Shown here piece after piece: positions 34,542-42,877 of a DNA stretch of 64,000 nt. The stretch lies in contig CAVQVM010000005.1 in the NCBI GenBank assembly GCA_963717085.1, positions 124,001 through 188,000 on the forward strand, given 5' to 3'. Origin of the DNA: DASQUK01 sp963717085 (GTDB lineage: Bacteria; Actinomycetota; Acidimicrobiia; Acidimicrobiales; VFJN01). The translations under genes were made by a program, and so were the position numbers. The notes under the pieces were generated by a model. The model was not told the origin of the DNA and did no database searches. It saw only the letters and a list, made by a program, of their open reading frames with translations. Numbering within the stretch: position 1 is the stretch's first letter; every line of letters begins with the position of its first letter.

Positions 34542-35057
34542 GTGAGGGGCGCTGATTTGCCGCATCCTGATCTCCAGCCCGGCGACGAGCGCACAGGGCT
34601 CGTGCAGCGCCTCGATCAGTACCGAGCGATTGCAGCGGCCGCGCTCGTTAACCTCGAGTGGGAGGAGGCCTCGACCCGCCTGCTGCCAGCAACGGATCTT
34701 ACGATCGCGGGCATCGTCAAGCATCTGGCATGGGCCGAGGATCGCTGGTTCCAGGGCCGGCTGCTCGGCGTGCCGATGCCTGCACCATGGGATGCGCCAG
34801 GCGCCGACGACCCCGATCAGGCGATGCGACCGGCCTCGGACGACACCGTCGCTGGCATCGTTCAGCTCTACTCGTCAGCGTGCAGCCGAAGCCGCTCAGC
34901 GCTCGCCCGCTGTGACTCACTCGACCACGTCGCAGCGGTTCCCTCGTTCGGGATCGGCCCGGTCAACCTCCGGTGGATCCTCATCCACATGATCGACGAG
35001 ACCGCTCGCCACACAGGTCACCTCGATCTCCTCCAGGACTGCCTCACCCGCGGGTAG
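34542..35057 (+). CDS. DinB family protein (DUF664-like)
   Basis: The GTG at 34542 follows AGGA by 8 nt; 171 residues result. The four-helix DinB pattern is seen in ERTGLVQRLDQYRAIAAAAL, LTIAGIVKHLAWAEDRWFQG (first metal His) and NLRWILIHMIDETARHTGHL, whose two histidines complete the metal site. Actinobacterial members are related to mycothiol- or bacillithiol-dependent S-transferases. No thiol pathway genes are nearby, so the role is open. Confidence 0.88.
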   Translation: MRGADLPHPDLQPGDERTGLVQRLDQYRAIAAAALVNLEWEEASTRLLPATDLTIAGIVKHLAWAEDRWFQGRLLGVPMPAPWDAPGADDPDQAMRPASDDTVAGIVQLYSSACSRSRSALARCDSLDHVAAVPSFGIGPVNLRWILIHMIDETARHTGHLDLLQDCLTRG

Positions 35058-35175
35058 CACCCTGGCCCTTCCTCCCGGCAGAACGTGCCTCCAGCCGGCG
35101 ATAGGAGACGCGCGATGAGTTCCCCAGGTGTGCAACGTCGTAACCGCAACCGTGTTGTCTCGTGAAGGAACGACG

Positions 35176-35376
35176 ATGACAAACGACGAGCCCTTACCCC
35201 AGATCGGTGCTCCGGCGACGCGGGCGCTTGCCGCCCGAGGCATCACGCGTCTCGCCGATCTGACGCACCACCGGTCGGAGGACCTGCTTGCGCTGCACGG
35301 CGTGGGACCCAAAGCCATCCGCCTACTGAGGGCGGCACTCGCCGAACAAGGGATGTCGTTCGCCGACGGCTCGTAG
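35176..35376 (+). CDS. Small helix-hairpin-helix DNA-binding protein
   Basis: AAGGA lies 7 nt before the ATG at 35176; the product has 66 residues. It is a pair of helix-hairpin-helix motifs: IGAPATRALAARGITRLADL and LLALHGVGPKAIRLLRAALA, where HGVGPK is the hairpin that contacts the DNA backbone. Such short proteins occur throughout Actinomycetota next to DinB or hydrolase genes. The target is unknown. Confidence 0.85.
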   Translation: MTNDEPLPQIGAPATRALAARGITRLADLTHHRSEDLLALHGVGPKAIRLLRAALAEQGMSFADGS

Positions 35377-35613
35377 CAAGCTGCGACGCAGTGGCTGACC
35401 CGGCGATAAGGGACGCTCCGGACGTGACTGTTCGGCAGCTATACCCGACGACTGTGGAGTGATTGCACCGCTATCCGACAGTTCTGCTCGACAGACGTCG
35501 GTCGTTGCTGCCCGATCTGACCGGGTGTTGCGGCAGGACTGTACCGGTGGGTCAGACCCACGGCTCGTTTGCGCACTGCGCGGTGACGCGTCTCGACATG
35601 GCGATCGCCGCTG

Positions 35614-36228
35614 TCAGCGCAGAGTGTCGTTACTCGCGGCCAGAGCTGTCTGTGGCACTACGGCCATCGACGACCTCTCGTACGCGATGCAACGTGCAAC
35701 GACGAGCACCAGCACGCCTGCCCCGGGGATGATCCAAGGCGGAAACACCATGCTCAGCAGCGCTGAACCGATCGCGACTCGCCGGCTGACATGACCGCGT
35801 CGCCAGAACACGCCGGCCATCGCGACCGCCGCGACGGCGGCCAGCCAGGGTGCGAGGTTGGCCAGTCCGTGGTCGGCGACGTCGGGAAGACCCTCCGTCG
35901 GCGCACGACCGAGGCCGGCGTCGACGAGAGCGTCCACAACTCGGACGTTCCCGACGAGTACCAGCACGGTCGCTGCAAGCCAGGCGAGGCAGGCGACGAG
36001 GATGTCGGGCTGACGCCGACCTGTTGGTGTCGTCCACAACAGGATGGCGGCAAACGCGAAGGCGCCGAAGGGGGCCGTGGCGCTGCTCAGATGCCCCGCT
36101 GCGTGTCCCGAGACCTCATAGCGGCCTTCGAAGAGCAGCTTCTGGACCACTATCGAACTCGCCAGCACCACGGGCACCGGCCACCAACGCCGAGCGACCG
36201 CTACAAGTCCGTTCCCCGGTCCACCCAT
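35614..36228 (-). CDS. DUF998-like multi-pass membrane protein
   Basis: The 204-residue product has six hydrophobic segments, for example WPVPVVLASSIVVQKLL, LVACLAWLAATVLVLVGNVR and IIPGAGVLVLVVARCIAYER. The first loop contains GRYEVSGHAAGHLSSATAP with several His residues, and the third HGLANLAPWLAAVAAVAMAG. DUF998 is the nearest family I can name. It is flanked by 237 nt without a gene on one side and IS110 DNA on the other. Confidence 0.72.
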   Translation of the reverse strand: MGGPGNGLVAVARRWWPVPVVLASSIVVQKLLFEGRYEVSGHAAGHLSSATAPFGAFAFAAILLWTTPTGRRQPDILVACLAWLAATVLVLVGNVRVVDALVDAGLGRAPTEGLPDVADHGLANLAPWLAAVAAVAMAGVFWRRGHVSRRVAIGSALLSMVFPPWIIPGAGVLVLVVARCIAYERSSMAVVPQTALAASNDTLR

Positions 36229-36237
36229 GCTCTGAGC

Positions 36238-36372
36238 CTACGTGTCCTGGGAGATCCGGTTCTCCAGGCCCCGGGTGATGAACAGCACCTCGTCGTTGGG
36301 GCCGAACACGATCTGCGCCCCCGAGTCCGCGTACCGCATGCCTGCGCACGGGTCGGGCGCTGCGGGTCCCAC
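36238..36372 (-). pseudogene. C-terminal gene remnant next to the IS110 fragment
   Basis: A minus-strand frame without a start encodes a protein-like end, MRYADSGAQIVFGPNDEVLF then ITRGLENRISQDT, before a stop at 36238. Its upstream part is replaced by IS110 DNA from 36373. It could be the tail of a gene truncated by the element; the family is not recognised. Confidence 0.35.
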
Positions 36373-36618
36373 GCGCCCGTCGAGGCGTCCAGCGGGCCGC
36401 GCAAGCGCCACCGGCTCAACCCGCGAGGCAACCGCAAGCTCAACAATGCCATGCATCTCATCGCGGTCACCCAGATCCGCAACGACACCCCCGGCCGCGT
36501 CTACTTCCAACGCAAGCTGGCCGAGGGCAAGTCAAAGAAGGAAGCCCTCCGTGCCCTGAAGCGGCGCATCAGCGACGCGGTCTGGCGCCAACTCCAAGTC
36601 GATCTCAAGCTTCGCTGA
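36373..36618 (+). pseudogene. IS110-family transposase no. 4, C-terminal fragment
   Basis: From APVEASSGPRKRHRLNPRGN to AVWRQLQVDLKLR these ~80 codons match the end of IS110 no. 1 closely (NPRGNRKLNNAMHLIAVTQ versus the same block with His and Met changes). They begin exactly at the residue where the fragment at 30607-31282 stops (NATAP / APVEASS). The reading frame is open to its TGA. Confidence 0.85.
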
Positions 36619-37065
36619 CCAGCAGGCCCGGGAGGACAATCACGGGCGACTCTGAATCCAGCGCGGCCGGCTTGCACCCTGACACCGGCACTTCGGATCA
36701 GTCACTCCCGGACCCACCACCACGCTAGGCCCGACCGCCACCGGGCCGCTTCAACGCGCCCACGCACCCCTCTTGACACAAAGAGGCTTCGATCCGGGTC
36801 GTCGTCTTGCCGCGTGCCGGGCGGAACGCGCTAACAGATCAGCCCGGGTCGCGCTAATCGACCACTAATACCGTCGGCGAACACTAAACCGCACCTGGCG
36901 GGTGGCGAGTTCGTGGGCGAGCCCCGTCGAGGAGGCGATGTGGCGACGGTCGAGACCGCCGAAGAGCCGGCGGCACTTCTTGGCGACCTAGCGGCCGTAG
37001 ATCCTCTACCGACTCCTCCCCTTGACCCCGCCACGATCGGTTCGTCGAAGGACAAGGAGAGTGTC
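36619..37065 (+). other. Non-coding: right end of IS110 no. 4, then promoter region
   Basis: The first ~170 nt are the 3' non-coding end of the element, alignable with 12799-12972 of element no. 1 (GATTGTCCTCCCGGGCCTG, GGGTCCGGGAGTGACTG, ATCGAAGCCTCTTTG on the complementary strand). This fixes the element end near 36790. The rest precedes the secreted-protein gene and shows no ORF or RNA that I recognise. Confidence 0.55.
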
Positions 37066-37518
37066 ATGGCGGAACGCGGATCAAAGCGATTGCGGGCAAC
37101 TGCCCTCGTCGCGCTCATAGCGGCAGTGCTCCTCTTTCTTGCTGTCCCAGCGAGGGCGAGCTCGCCTGTGAATTTGACGTTCGAGAAGGAGTCCGTCACG
37201 CCAGGAGCGTGGGAGGGGACCGTGTCCGGTGACATCAACGGTGACCTGAACTCGTTTCTCACCACTTGCACCGGGCCGAATCCTTGCTCGGGTCGCATCT
37301 GGCACGTCGAGTTCGACTGGGTGATCGACGCGGGAGCCGAATCGTTCACCGCCCACCTCAGCGGGGTCCTCAACAACGTGACCGGGTCGGTAGTCATGAA
37401 CGGCACGGTGGTCGAAGGATTCCTAGAAGGCGCCCAGGTCCACGAGGCAGGGCAGCTGGTGAACGCGGCGACGCTCGGGTTCGAGGGAACGATCCGGATC
37501 ATGCCGGCCACGGCCTGA
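37066..37518 (+). CDS. Small secreted protein
   Basis: AAGGAG lies 6 nt before the ATG at 37066. The 150-residue product has a signal peptide (ATALVALIAAVLLFLAVPAR, cleavage near Ala-Arg-Ala-Ser). The mature part is rich in Gly, Val, Thr and Asn with a probable disulfide (TTCTGPNPCSG) and alternating beta pattern (VEFDWVIDAGAESFTAHLSG, VTGSVVMNGTVVEG). This suggests an all-beta extracellular domain. No family is recognised. Confidence 0.78.
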   Translation: MAERGSKRLRATALVALIAAVLLFLAVPARASSPVNLTFEKESVTPGAWEGTVSGDINGDLNSFLTTCTGPNPCSGRIWHVEFDWVIDAGAESFTAHLSGVLNNVTGSVVMNGTVVEGFLEGAQVHEAGQLVNAATLGFEGTIRIMPATA

Positions 37519-37628
37519 AGGCCACAGAAGCCCCACGTCGCCGCGAGTCAGGGCGAGTCCGGCTGCGGCTCCCTGCGCTTGGCGGGAGACGATCCAACGC
37601 GCAAGGAACACCGCGCCAAGATCTGCCG

Positions 37629-37853
37629 TTAGGTCGCACGTTCGTCCGTTGTCAGGCCGGGGCGGGTGCCCTCATCTATCTCAGGCCGGCGCACCCACTT
37701 GCGCACCGTTTCCGCCGTCGGGCCGAGCATCTCGGCGACCGCGCAGATCGCCCCCCACTCCGACCCGTACACGGCCTCGCCCTCGCGGACCAGCCGGACC
37801 GCCCGCTCCCGCAGCTCGGCCGGATACGTCCCCGGCCGCCGTTGCGTTGTCAT
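37629..37853 (-). pseudogene. IS3-type OrfA fragment
   Basis: The 74 codons from an ATG read RPGTYPAELRERAVRLVREG and MLGPTAETVRKWVRR, an HTH_Tnp_1 domain of IS3/IS911 type, ending soon after GLTTDERA. Complete OrfA proteins continue with a leucine zipper and an adjacent orfB, neither of which is present. It is a solitary remnant and is not the same subtype as the IS3 at 16988. Confidence 0.75.
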
Positions 37854-37977
37854 CGCTCCATCCTCTCAAGGTCTGGAGCCTGCGCAGATCCCGGGGAGGT
37901 TCAGACCCCCCGTTGGACGGTGGAACCGACTGGCCTGCGAGGCTGAGCGATCTGCTCCGGCTCGTACGCTGTCGCGC

Positions 37978-38837
37978 GTGACCGAGTCGCGCGAGGAGAT
38001 GCTGGCCGCGCAGTACTTCGCGGCGGTTGCGGGAATGGCCGCCATGCGTCATTGCCTGATTACACCGTCGACGGTGCGTCCGCGTCTCGATGACGTTCGG
38101 GCCGTCGTCGACCGGCTGGACGAGTTCCCGAACAATCTCGTTGTGCCGTTGGTCGAATACGGGGTCTCGCGGGGGTACGACGCTTGGGCGCCGCGCTACG
38201 ACGAGCCGAACCCGGCTGTTGAGGCGGACGAGATCGAGGTGCACAACCTCCTGGCCGAGGCGACCGGCCATGTAGCTCTCGACGCTGCGTGTGGGACCGG
38301 CCGCCATGCCGCGCACCTGCAGGAGCGGGGCTTCGAGGTCATCGGGGTTGACTTCAACCAATCGATGCTGGCGGTGGCGGAGTCCAAGGTTCCGGCGGGC
38401 GACTTCAGGCTGGGTGACCTGAGCGCCCTGCCCGTCGACGACGAGACCGTCGACGTGGTCGTGTGCTCGTTGGCCCTCACCCACGTGGAGCGGCTCGAAC
38501 CGGTGATCGCCGAGTTCGCCCGGGTGAGCCGTCCGGGCGCCGTGGTCATCCTGTCCGACATCCACCCGACCATGGTCACGTTCGGGGGTGGCGCCGTTTT
38601 CCCACCAACAGCGCACGGTTCGAGCTGCACTTCGTGCGCGACCTCGTTCATCCGATCAGCGAGTACGTCCGCGCCACCATGGCCGCAGGGCTCGTCGTAC
38701 GGGACTGTCGGGAGCCGGTGGTTCCCGAACGCGTCATCACGAACAATCCGGCCTACGCGGCCGTGCCCGATGCCGTCCGCCAAGCGTTCGAGGGGCTCCC
38801 CTTTCTCCTGGTGTGGTCGCTCGAGAAGCCCTGCTGA
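37978..38837 (+). pseudogene. SAM-dependent methyltransferase with a single-base frameshift
   Basis: From a GTG at 37978 the frame encodes an N-terminal region (VVDRLDEFPNNLVVPLVEYG), motif I ALDAACGTGRHAAHLQERGF, DFRLGDLSALPVDDETVDVV and SDIHPTMVTFGGGAVFP. At about 38600 the reading breaks, and the rest continues one frame over (FPTNSARFELHFVRDLVHPI up to FEGLPFLLVWSLEKPC, stop 38837). One lost base in the run TTTTCCCACC would explain it. Everything else is intact, so recent mutation or an assembly error is likely. Full length would be about 287 residues. Confidence 0.82.
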
Positions 38838-38851
38838 CCGACGTGGTCGAC

Positions 38852-39655
38852 ATGCAGGATGACCCGCCCACGAGTGCTGCGGACCGCTCGGCAACGACGG
38901 GTGAGCGCAGCGCACGTCGGTCGCAGGACTTCGTCGACTACGAACGCGTTGCCACCCGCTATCAGCAAGGTCGATCGCTGGCTGCGGACGTGCTCGACCG
39001 CTGGGGAGACGCCGTCAAGCCCTACCTACCCGCGGGACCGATTCGCGTCGCCGACGTGGGCGCCGGCACCGGCATCTTCGCCGCAGCCTGGCCGCGATGG
39101 ACGGACGCCACCGTCGTGGCCGTCGAGCCATCGGCGGCGATGGCGGGTACACGCAGCGTGGACGACCCGGGCGTCACGTTCGTGCTGGGTGCCGCCGAGG
39201 CTCTGCCCATGCGAGATGGCAGCGCGGACGTCGCCTGGGTGTCCACGGCGCTCCACCATTTTGCCGACGTGCACCAGGCGGTGCGCGAGCTCGCCCGGGT
39301 CCTCGGGCCCGGCAGGCGTGTGCTCGTGCGGACGTATGCCCCCGGCAGGACGGAGATCACTTGGTTGGACGAGTTCCCGGGCCGAGCCAAGTGGGAGGCG
39401 CGTTGCCACACCGAGCGACAGCTCATCGAGATCTTCCGCCCACACGGCTTCGGCCTGATCGACGCCCGGGAGGTGCTGGAGGGGACGGAGAGCTACTCCA
39501 AGTCCGCCGATTGGGTGGAGCGGATGAGAGATGCGGACTCGATGCTCACCGCCCTCAGCGACCAAGAGATCGCCGAAGGCGTGCGCAAGCTCCGCGCCAC
39601 ACCAACCAGGATGGGTCGCGTGGAGGTCACGTTGTTCGTCTTCGAACGGCGGTGA
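38852..39655 (+). CDS. Class I SAM-dependent methyltransferase
   Basis: The ATG at 38852 (an in-frame GTG at 38843 is the alternative) gives 267 residues. Motif I is RVADVGAGTGIFAAAWPRW, motif II VVAVEPSAAMA, motif IV ADVAWVSTALHHFADVHQAV and the later strand GPGRRVLVRTYAPGR, close to UbiE-like Methyltransf_11 proteins. It starts 14 nt after the preceding methyltransferase gene ends, so the two may be co-transcribed. The substrate is unknown. Confidence 0.87.
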   Translation: MQDDPPTSAADRSATTGERSARRSQDFVDYERVATRYQQGRSLAADVLDRWGDAVKPYLPAGPIRVADVGAGTGIFAAAWPRWTDATVVAVEPSAAMAGTRSVDDPGVTFVLGAAEALPMRDGSADVAWVSTALHHFADVHQAVRELARVLGPGRRVLVRTYAPGRTEITWLDEFPGRAKWEARCHTERQLIEIFRPHGFGLIDAREVLEGTESYSKSADWVERMRDADSMLTALSDQEIAEGVRKLRATPTRMGRVEVTLFVFERR

Positions 39656-39659
39656 CTGG

Positions 39660-40298
39660 TCAGGGGCGCACGAGCAGCGCCACGAGCGCGAAGTGGCAGG
39701 CGTTGGCGCCGACCACGAACGTGTGCCACACCTCGTGGTAGCCGAAGACTGCCGGGTGAGGGTCGGGCCGCTTTCGGGCGAGCACCACGGCCCCGACGGT
39801 GTAGAGAAGGCCGCCGACGACCAGCAACGTCAGCTCCGGGCTCGACAGCGAGTGCACCAGCTGCGGCGTCGCCACGATCGCCAGCCAGCCGAGCACCAGG
39901 TACATGGCGAAGCCCAGCGCGTGCCAGCGTTCGAGGCGCAGGACGGTAACGAGCACGCCGACGGCGGCCCCGCTCCAGGCCAGCGTGAGGAACGTGATCC
40001 CCCAGGCTGGCCGCAGCGCCAGCAGCGCGACCGGGGTGTACGTGCCGGCGATGAACACGAAGATCATCGAGTGGTCGAGGTGCTTCATGATGCGCCGGGC
40101 GCCGGCCGACCATTGGCCTCGGTGATAGGCGGCGCTCACGCCGTACAGGCCAGTCAGCGTCGCGGCGAAGATCATGGCCGCCACCCGCGCCGTGGTGGCT
40201 CGGGCCACCCCCACGAGCGCGATCCCCGCCGGGATCGATACGAAAAAAGCGATCTGGTGGAGGCGTCCCCGCAGCGTCGGGCTGACCATCGGAAGCAT
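39660..40298 (-). CDS. trhA: TrhA/hemolysin III (PAQR) family membrane protein
   Basis: The 212-residue protein has seven TM segments. The PAQR metal-site motifs are present: GLYGVSAAYHRGQW near residue 55 (S and H), RIMKHLDHSMIFVFIAGTYT near 70 (HxxDH) and EVWHTFVVGANACHFALVAL near the C-terminus (HxxxxxxxxxH-like). In Bacillus and E. coli these proteins influence membrane lipid homeostasis; haemolysis is not implied. It converges with the methyltransferase gene at a 4-nt distance. Confidence 0.92.
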   Translation of the reverse strand: MLPMVSPTLRGRLHQIAFFVSIPAGIALVGVARATTARVAAMIFAATLTGLYGVSAAYHRGQWSAGARRIMKHLDHSMIFVFIAGTYTPVALLALRPAWGITFLTLAWSGAAVGVLVTVLRLERWHALGFAMYLVLGWLAIVATPQLVHSLSSPELTLLVVGGLLYTVGAVVLARKRPDPHPAVFGYHEVWHTFVVGANACHFALVALLVRP

Positions 40299-40307
40299 CG
40301 CCGCACA

Positions 40308-40838
40308 TTAGGCGGGCTTAGGCGGCGTGTGATCGCGGCGCATGCACACGCGCCGGTCGGGGTCGAGGCCATGAGCGGTCTCTTGGTCACGAACCGCCCG
40401 TAGCTCTGGCCCCAGCTCCTCGTCACGGAGCACCCGAAATCCCAGGTGGCGGTAGAGCGGCGCGTTCCAGGGGACGTCACTGAAGGTCGTGAGCGTCACC
40501 GCAGGCATGCCGACCTCACCTGCCCAGTCGAAGACGCGCTCCATGAGCGCCCGCCCCACGCCCGATCCCTGGTGATCCGGGTGGACGCTCACCTGCTCGA
40601 CGTGGGCGTTGCCGTCGACGGCGTCGACCAACACGTAGCCGATCGGACCCCCGGCGTCGTCGAATGCGACCCAGCAGCGTCCCTGCTCGGTATAGCGGGT
40701 CAGCGCGTCGAGGGACGACGGCTCGTCGTCGGCAACCTCGGGCAGCCCGACGCCACGGAACCGCTCTCCGGCGAGCCGCTCGATGGTCCGGAGCGCCGGA
40801 AGCTCGGCAGTGGAGGGAGGACGGATGACAACGGGCAT
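40308..40838 (-). CDS. GNAT family N-acetyltransferase
   Basis: The ATG at 40838 opens MPVVIRPPSTAELPALRTIE; 176 residues. The acetyl-CoA loop is VSVHPDHQGSGVGRALMERV at about residue 90, and the following PWNAPLYRHLGFRVL is the C-terminal GNAT motif. The end carries a short Arg-rich tail. The frame stays open upstream to 40988, but that segment contains a perfect terminator hairpin, which argues for the shorter start. Confidence 0.88.
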   Translation of the reverse strand: MPVVIRPPSTAELPALRTIERLAGERFRGVGLPEVADDEPSSLDALTRYTEQGRCWVAFDDAGGPIGYVLVDAVDGNAHVEQVSVHPDHQGSGVGRALMERVFDWAGEVGMPAVTLTTFSDVPWNAPLYRHLGFRVLRDEELGPELRAVRDQETAHGLDPDRRVCMRRDHTPPKPA

Positions 40839-40862
40839 GCGGACCGAGGTGACGGACGGCCG

Positions 40863-40892
40863 CGTCGGGAGCCCGCCACCGGGCTCCCGACG
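40863..40892 (-). terminator. Strong terminator-like hairpin
   Basis: CGTCGGGAGCCCG and its exact complement CGGGCTCCCGACG form a 13-bp stem with a CCAC loop, 17 nt after the stop of the lipoprotein gene on the minus strand and 24 nt before the GNAT start. It most likely ends the lipoprotein transcript. No U-tract. Confidence 0.75.
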
Positions 40893-40909
40893 GACTTGGC
40901 CGATCCGGC

Positions 40910-41443
40910 TCAGTATGCGCTGCCGGATGCCGCTGGGGCCGCATCCGGGGCCCCGATGAGGCTGCCGTCCGGAGCCACGGCGAACCACACGCCGCCGGAG
41001 CCCTGTCCGTTGGTGTCGCCGGGGGCGGCGTCACCGGCGAAGCGGTACAGCGGCCACTCGCCGGCCTCGAGCTGGAACGTGCCATCCGACCGCTCCACGA
41101 CGCTGTAGATGCCGGGATCCAGGCCGGCGGGAAGATCGGGACCGTCGACGGTGAGCGGTGGCCACGCCTCGGCGCAGGCTCCGTCGCAGGACGGAACGCC
41201 GCCGGTGTCGTCGGTGAGGCCGTAGAGGGTCAGCCCCTCGGCGTCCACGAGCACCGACCCGAGCCCGGTGTCGGCTCGGCCAACCGGCGCATCGGCGGCG
41301 GCCTCGGGGGCAGCCGCCGCGTCGCGCCCGTCGGCCGCGGTCGACGGCTTGTCGGAGCCGTAGCCCCCGCCACAGGCCGCCAACGCCAGTGCCGCAGCAC
41401 CGATGCCGATGATCGCCCTCGTTCTGATCACGCTCGCTCGCAT
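40910..41443 (-). CDS. Lipoprotein with COG4315-type secreted repeats
   Basis: The 177-residue protein has a lipobox (AAALALAACGGGYG, lipid on Cys ~24) and an Ala/Asp-rich linker. The repeat unit typical of the 'secreted repeat of unknown function' family follows: VLVDAEGLTLYGLTDDTG then SCDGACAEAWPPLTVDG, and a second partial unit FQLEAGEWPLYRFAGDAAPG. Members are exported, bind nothing known and sit near ECF sigma factors in actinobacteria, as here (41573 on the other strand). The pair of cysteines SCDGAC is typical. Confidence 0.88.
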   Translation of the reverse strand: MRASVIRTRAIIGIGAAALALAACGGGYGSDKPSTAADGRDAAAAPEAAADAPVGRADTGLGSVLVDAEGLTLYGLTDDTGGVPSCDGACAEAWPPLTVDGPDLPAGLDPGIYSVVERSDGTFQLEAGEWPLYRFAGDAAPGDTNGQGSGGVWFAVAPDGSLIGAPDAAPAASGSAY

Positions 41444-41572
41444 GGTTGTGCTCCCTGGGTCACGATCGGTTGCCCCCTCTACGCTCCGCCCGGGACGATC
41501 GGTTCGCGGTTCGGTGGCCGGGCGCCGAAACCGCGCGCCGCGATCGGCCCGGCTGAGGCAACATGGACGGGC

Positions 41573-42118
41573 ATGGCGGGTCTCGACGAACGCGACCTGG
41601 CGGCACGATTCGCGGCCGGTGACGAGGCCGCGGTGCGCGCGATCTACGAGCGCTACGCCGGGCCCATCCTCACCGTGGCCATGGGCACGCTCGCCAAGCG
41701 CGAGCTCGCCGACGAGGCCGTCCAGACGACGATGCTGAAGGCCTGGCGGGCGGCCGGATCGTTCGACCCGACGCGTGAACTGGCGCCCTGGCTCTACGCC
41801 ATCGCCCGGCGCGTCTCCATCGACATCTACAGGCGGGAGCGGCGCGCCGCCACGCCCGACGAGCTCAGCGATGACCAGGTCGCCGTGGTCCCGCTGTCGT
41901 TCGAGCGGACATGGGAGGCATGGGAGGTGCGGTCCGCCCTGGCGGAGCTGCCCCCCGACGAGCGCGAGGTCGTTCGACTATCGCACTTCGTCGGCATGAC
42001 CCACAGTGAGATCGCCGAACACGTGGGCGTGCCGATCGGAACCGTCAAGTCTCGATCCAACCGCGCCCACCGTCGGTTGGCCGCACTGCTGGCGCACGTG
42101 GTGAGGGCAACGGAGTGA
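41573..42118 (+). CDS. ECF-type RNA polymerase sigma factor
   Basis: The 181-residue protein has sigma region 2 (AAVRAIYERYAGPILTVAMG, then LAKRELADEAVQTTMLKAWR) and region 4 (LAELPPDEREVVRLSHFVGM, SEIAEHVGVPIGTVKSRSNR), with no extra C-terminal domain. The anti-sigma gene follows on the same strand. It is divergent from the lipoprotein gene, which is a candidate target. The group resembles SigK-type ECF factors paired with RskA. Confidence 0.9.
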   Translation: MAGLDERDLAARFAAGDEAAVRAIYERYAGPILTVAMGTLAKRELADEAVQTTMLKAWRAAGSFDPTRELAPWLYAIARRVSIDIYRRERRAATPDELSDDQVAVVPLSFERTWEAWEVRSALAELPPDEREVVRLSHFVGMTHSEIAEHVGVPIGTVKSRSNRAHRRLAALLAHVVRATE

Positions 42119-42203
42119 CCTGCGTCATGTCTTCGCGAACCAAATGGTGTTCGATGTCGTATTGGACAGTGACTTACAACTTCGGACAACAGGTGCCATT
42201 GGT

Positions 42204-42866
42204 GTGAACGAGGACGAGTTCGCCGACTTCCTCGACAACGGCCGCCGCGCCGCAGGCCAGCGCGACGAGTCGACGCGCGATACCGCCGCGCGCTTCCGTG
42301 ACCTGCTCGCCGACGATGCCGTGTGGGCCGAACCCTCGCCCACCGGCGCCGACGACCTGCTGGCGGCCATCGAGGCGGAGTCCGGCAGCAGAGTGCCGGG
42401 CGCTCCAGTGGCGCGTCGCCGGGCGCCGTCCCGCGGCCGTAGCCGCCGCCTGATGCTCGTCGCCGCTGCGGCCGGGATCGTCGCCGTGGCCGGGCTCGTC
42501 GGCATCCTCGTCCGTTCGGCCGACGACGGCGGCGGCCAGGACTTCGCTGTGGCCGGCACCGAGCTCGCCCCCCGGGCATCCGGGGTCGCCACCGTGGAGG
42601 AAACGGGATCGGGCGTCGCCATCGAGCTGGACGTGCGGGGCCTTCCGCCTGCGGAGCCCGGCACCTACTACCAGGCCTGGGTCAAGGGACCCGCTGGGCT
42701 GGTCACGGTGGGCACGTTCCACATGCGCGGCGGCGACGATCACGTCGACCTGTGGTCCGGCGTGCCGCTCGACCGCTACCCGACGCTCACGGTCACCCTG
42801 CAGCAGGAGGGCGCGGGCCAGGAGTCGTCGGGGCGGGTCGTCCTGTCGGGCGACGTCGGCGGTTAG
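42204..42866 (+). CDS. Anti-sigma factor, RskA-like
   Basis: The GTG at 42204 has AGGTG 8 nt upstream and gives 220 residues; an ATG at 42144 in frame is less convincing. The cytoplasmic part (residues 1-70) is short, with FADFLDNGRRAAGQRDEST and DLLADDAVWAEPSPTGAD; one TM helix follows (LMLVAAAAGIVAVAGLVGIL). The extracytoplasmic anti-sigma-K domain contains GTYYQAWVKGPAGLVTVGTF. It should hold the upstream sigma factor inactive until a signal triggers regulated proteolysis. No zinc HxxxCxxC motif is present. Confidence 0.85.
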   Translation: MNEDEFADFLDNGRRAAGQRDESTRDTAARFRDLLADDAVWAEPSPTGADDLLAAIEAESGSRVPGAPVARRRAPSRGRSRRLMLVAAAAGIVAVAGLVGILVRSADDGGGQDFAVAGTELAPRASGVATVEETGSGVAIELDVRGLPPAEPGTYYQAWVKGPAGLVTVGTFHMRGGDDHVDLWSGVPLDRYPTLTVTLQQEGAGQESSGRVVLSGDVGG

Positions 42867-42877
42867 GCGTTGGAGCT

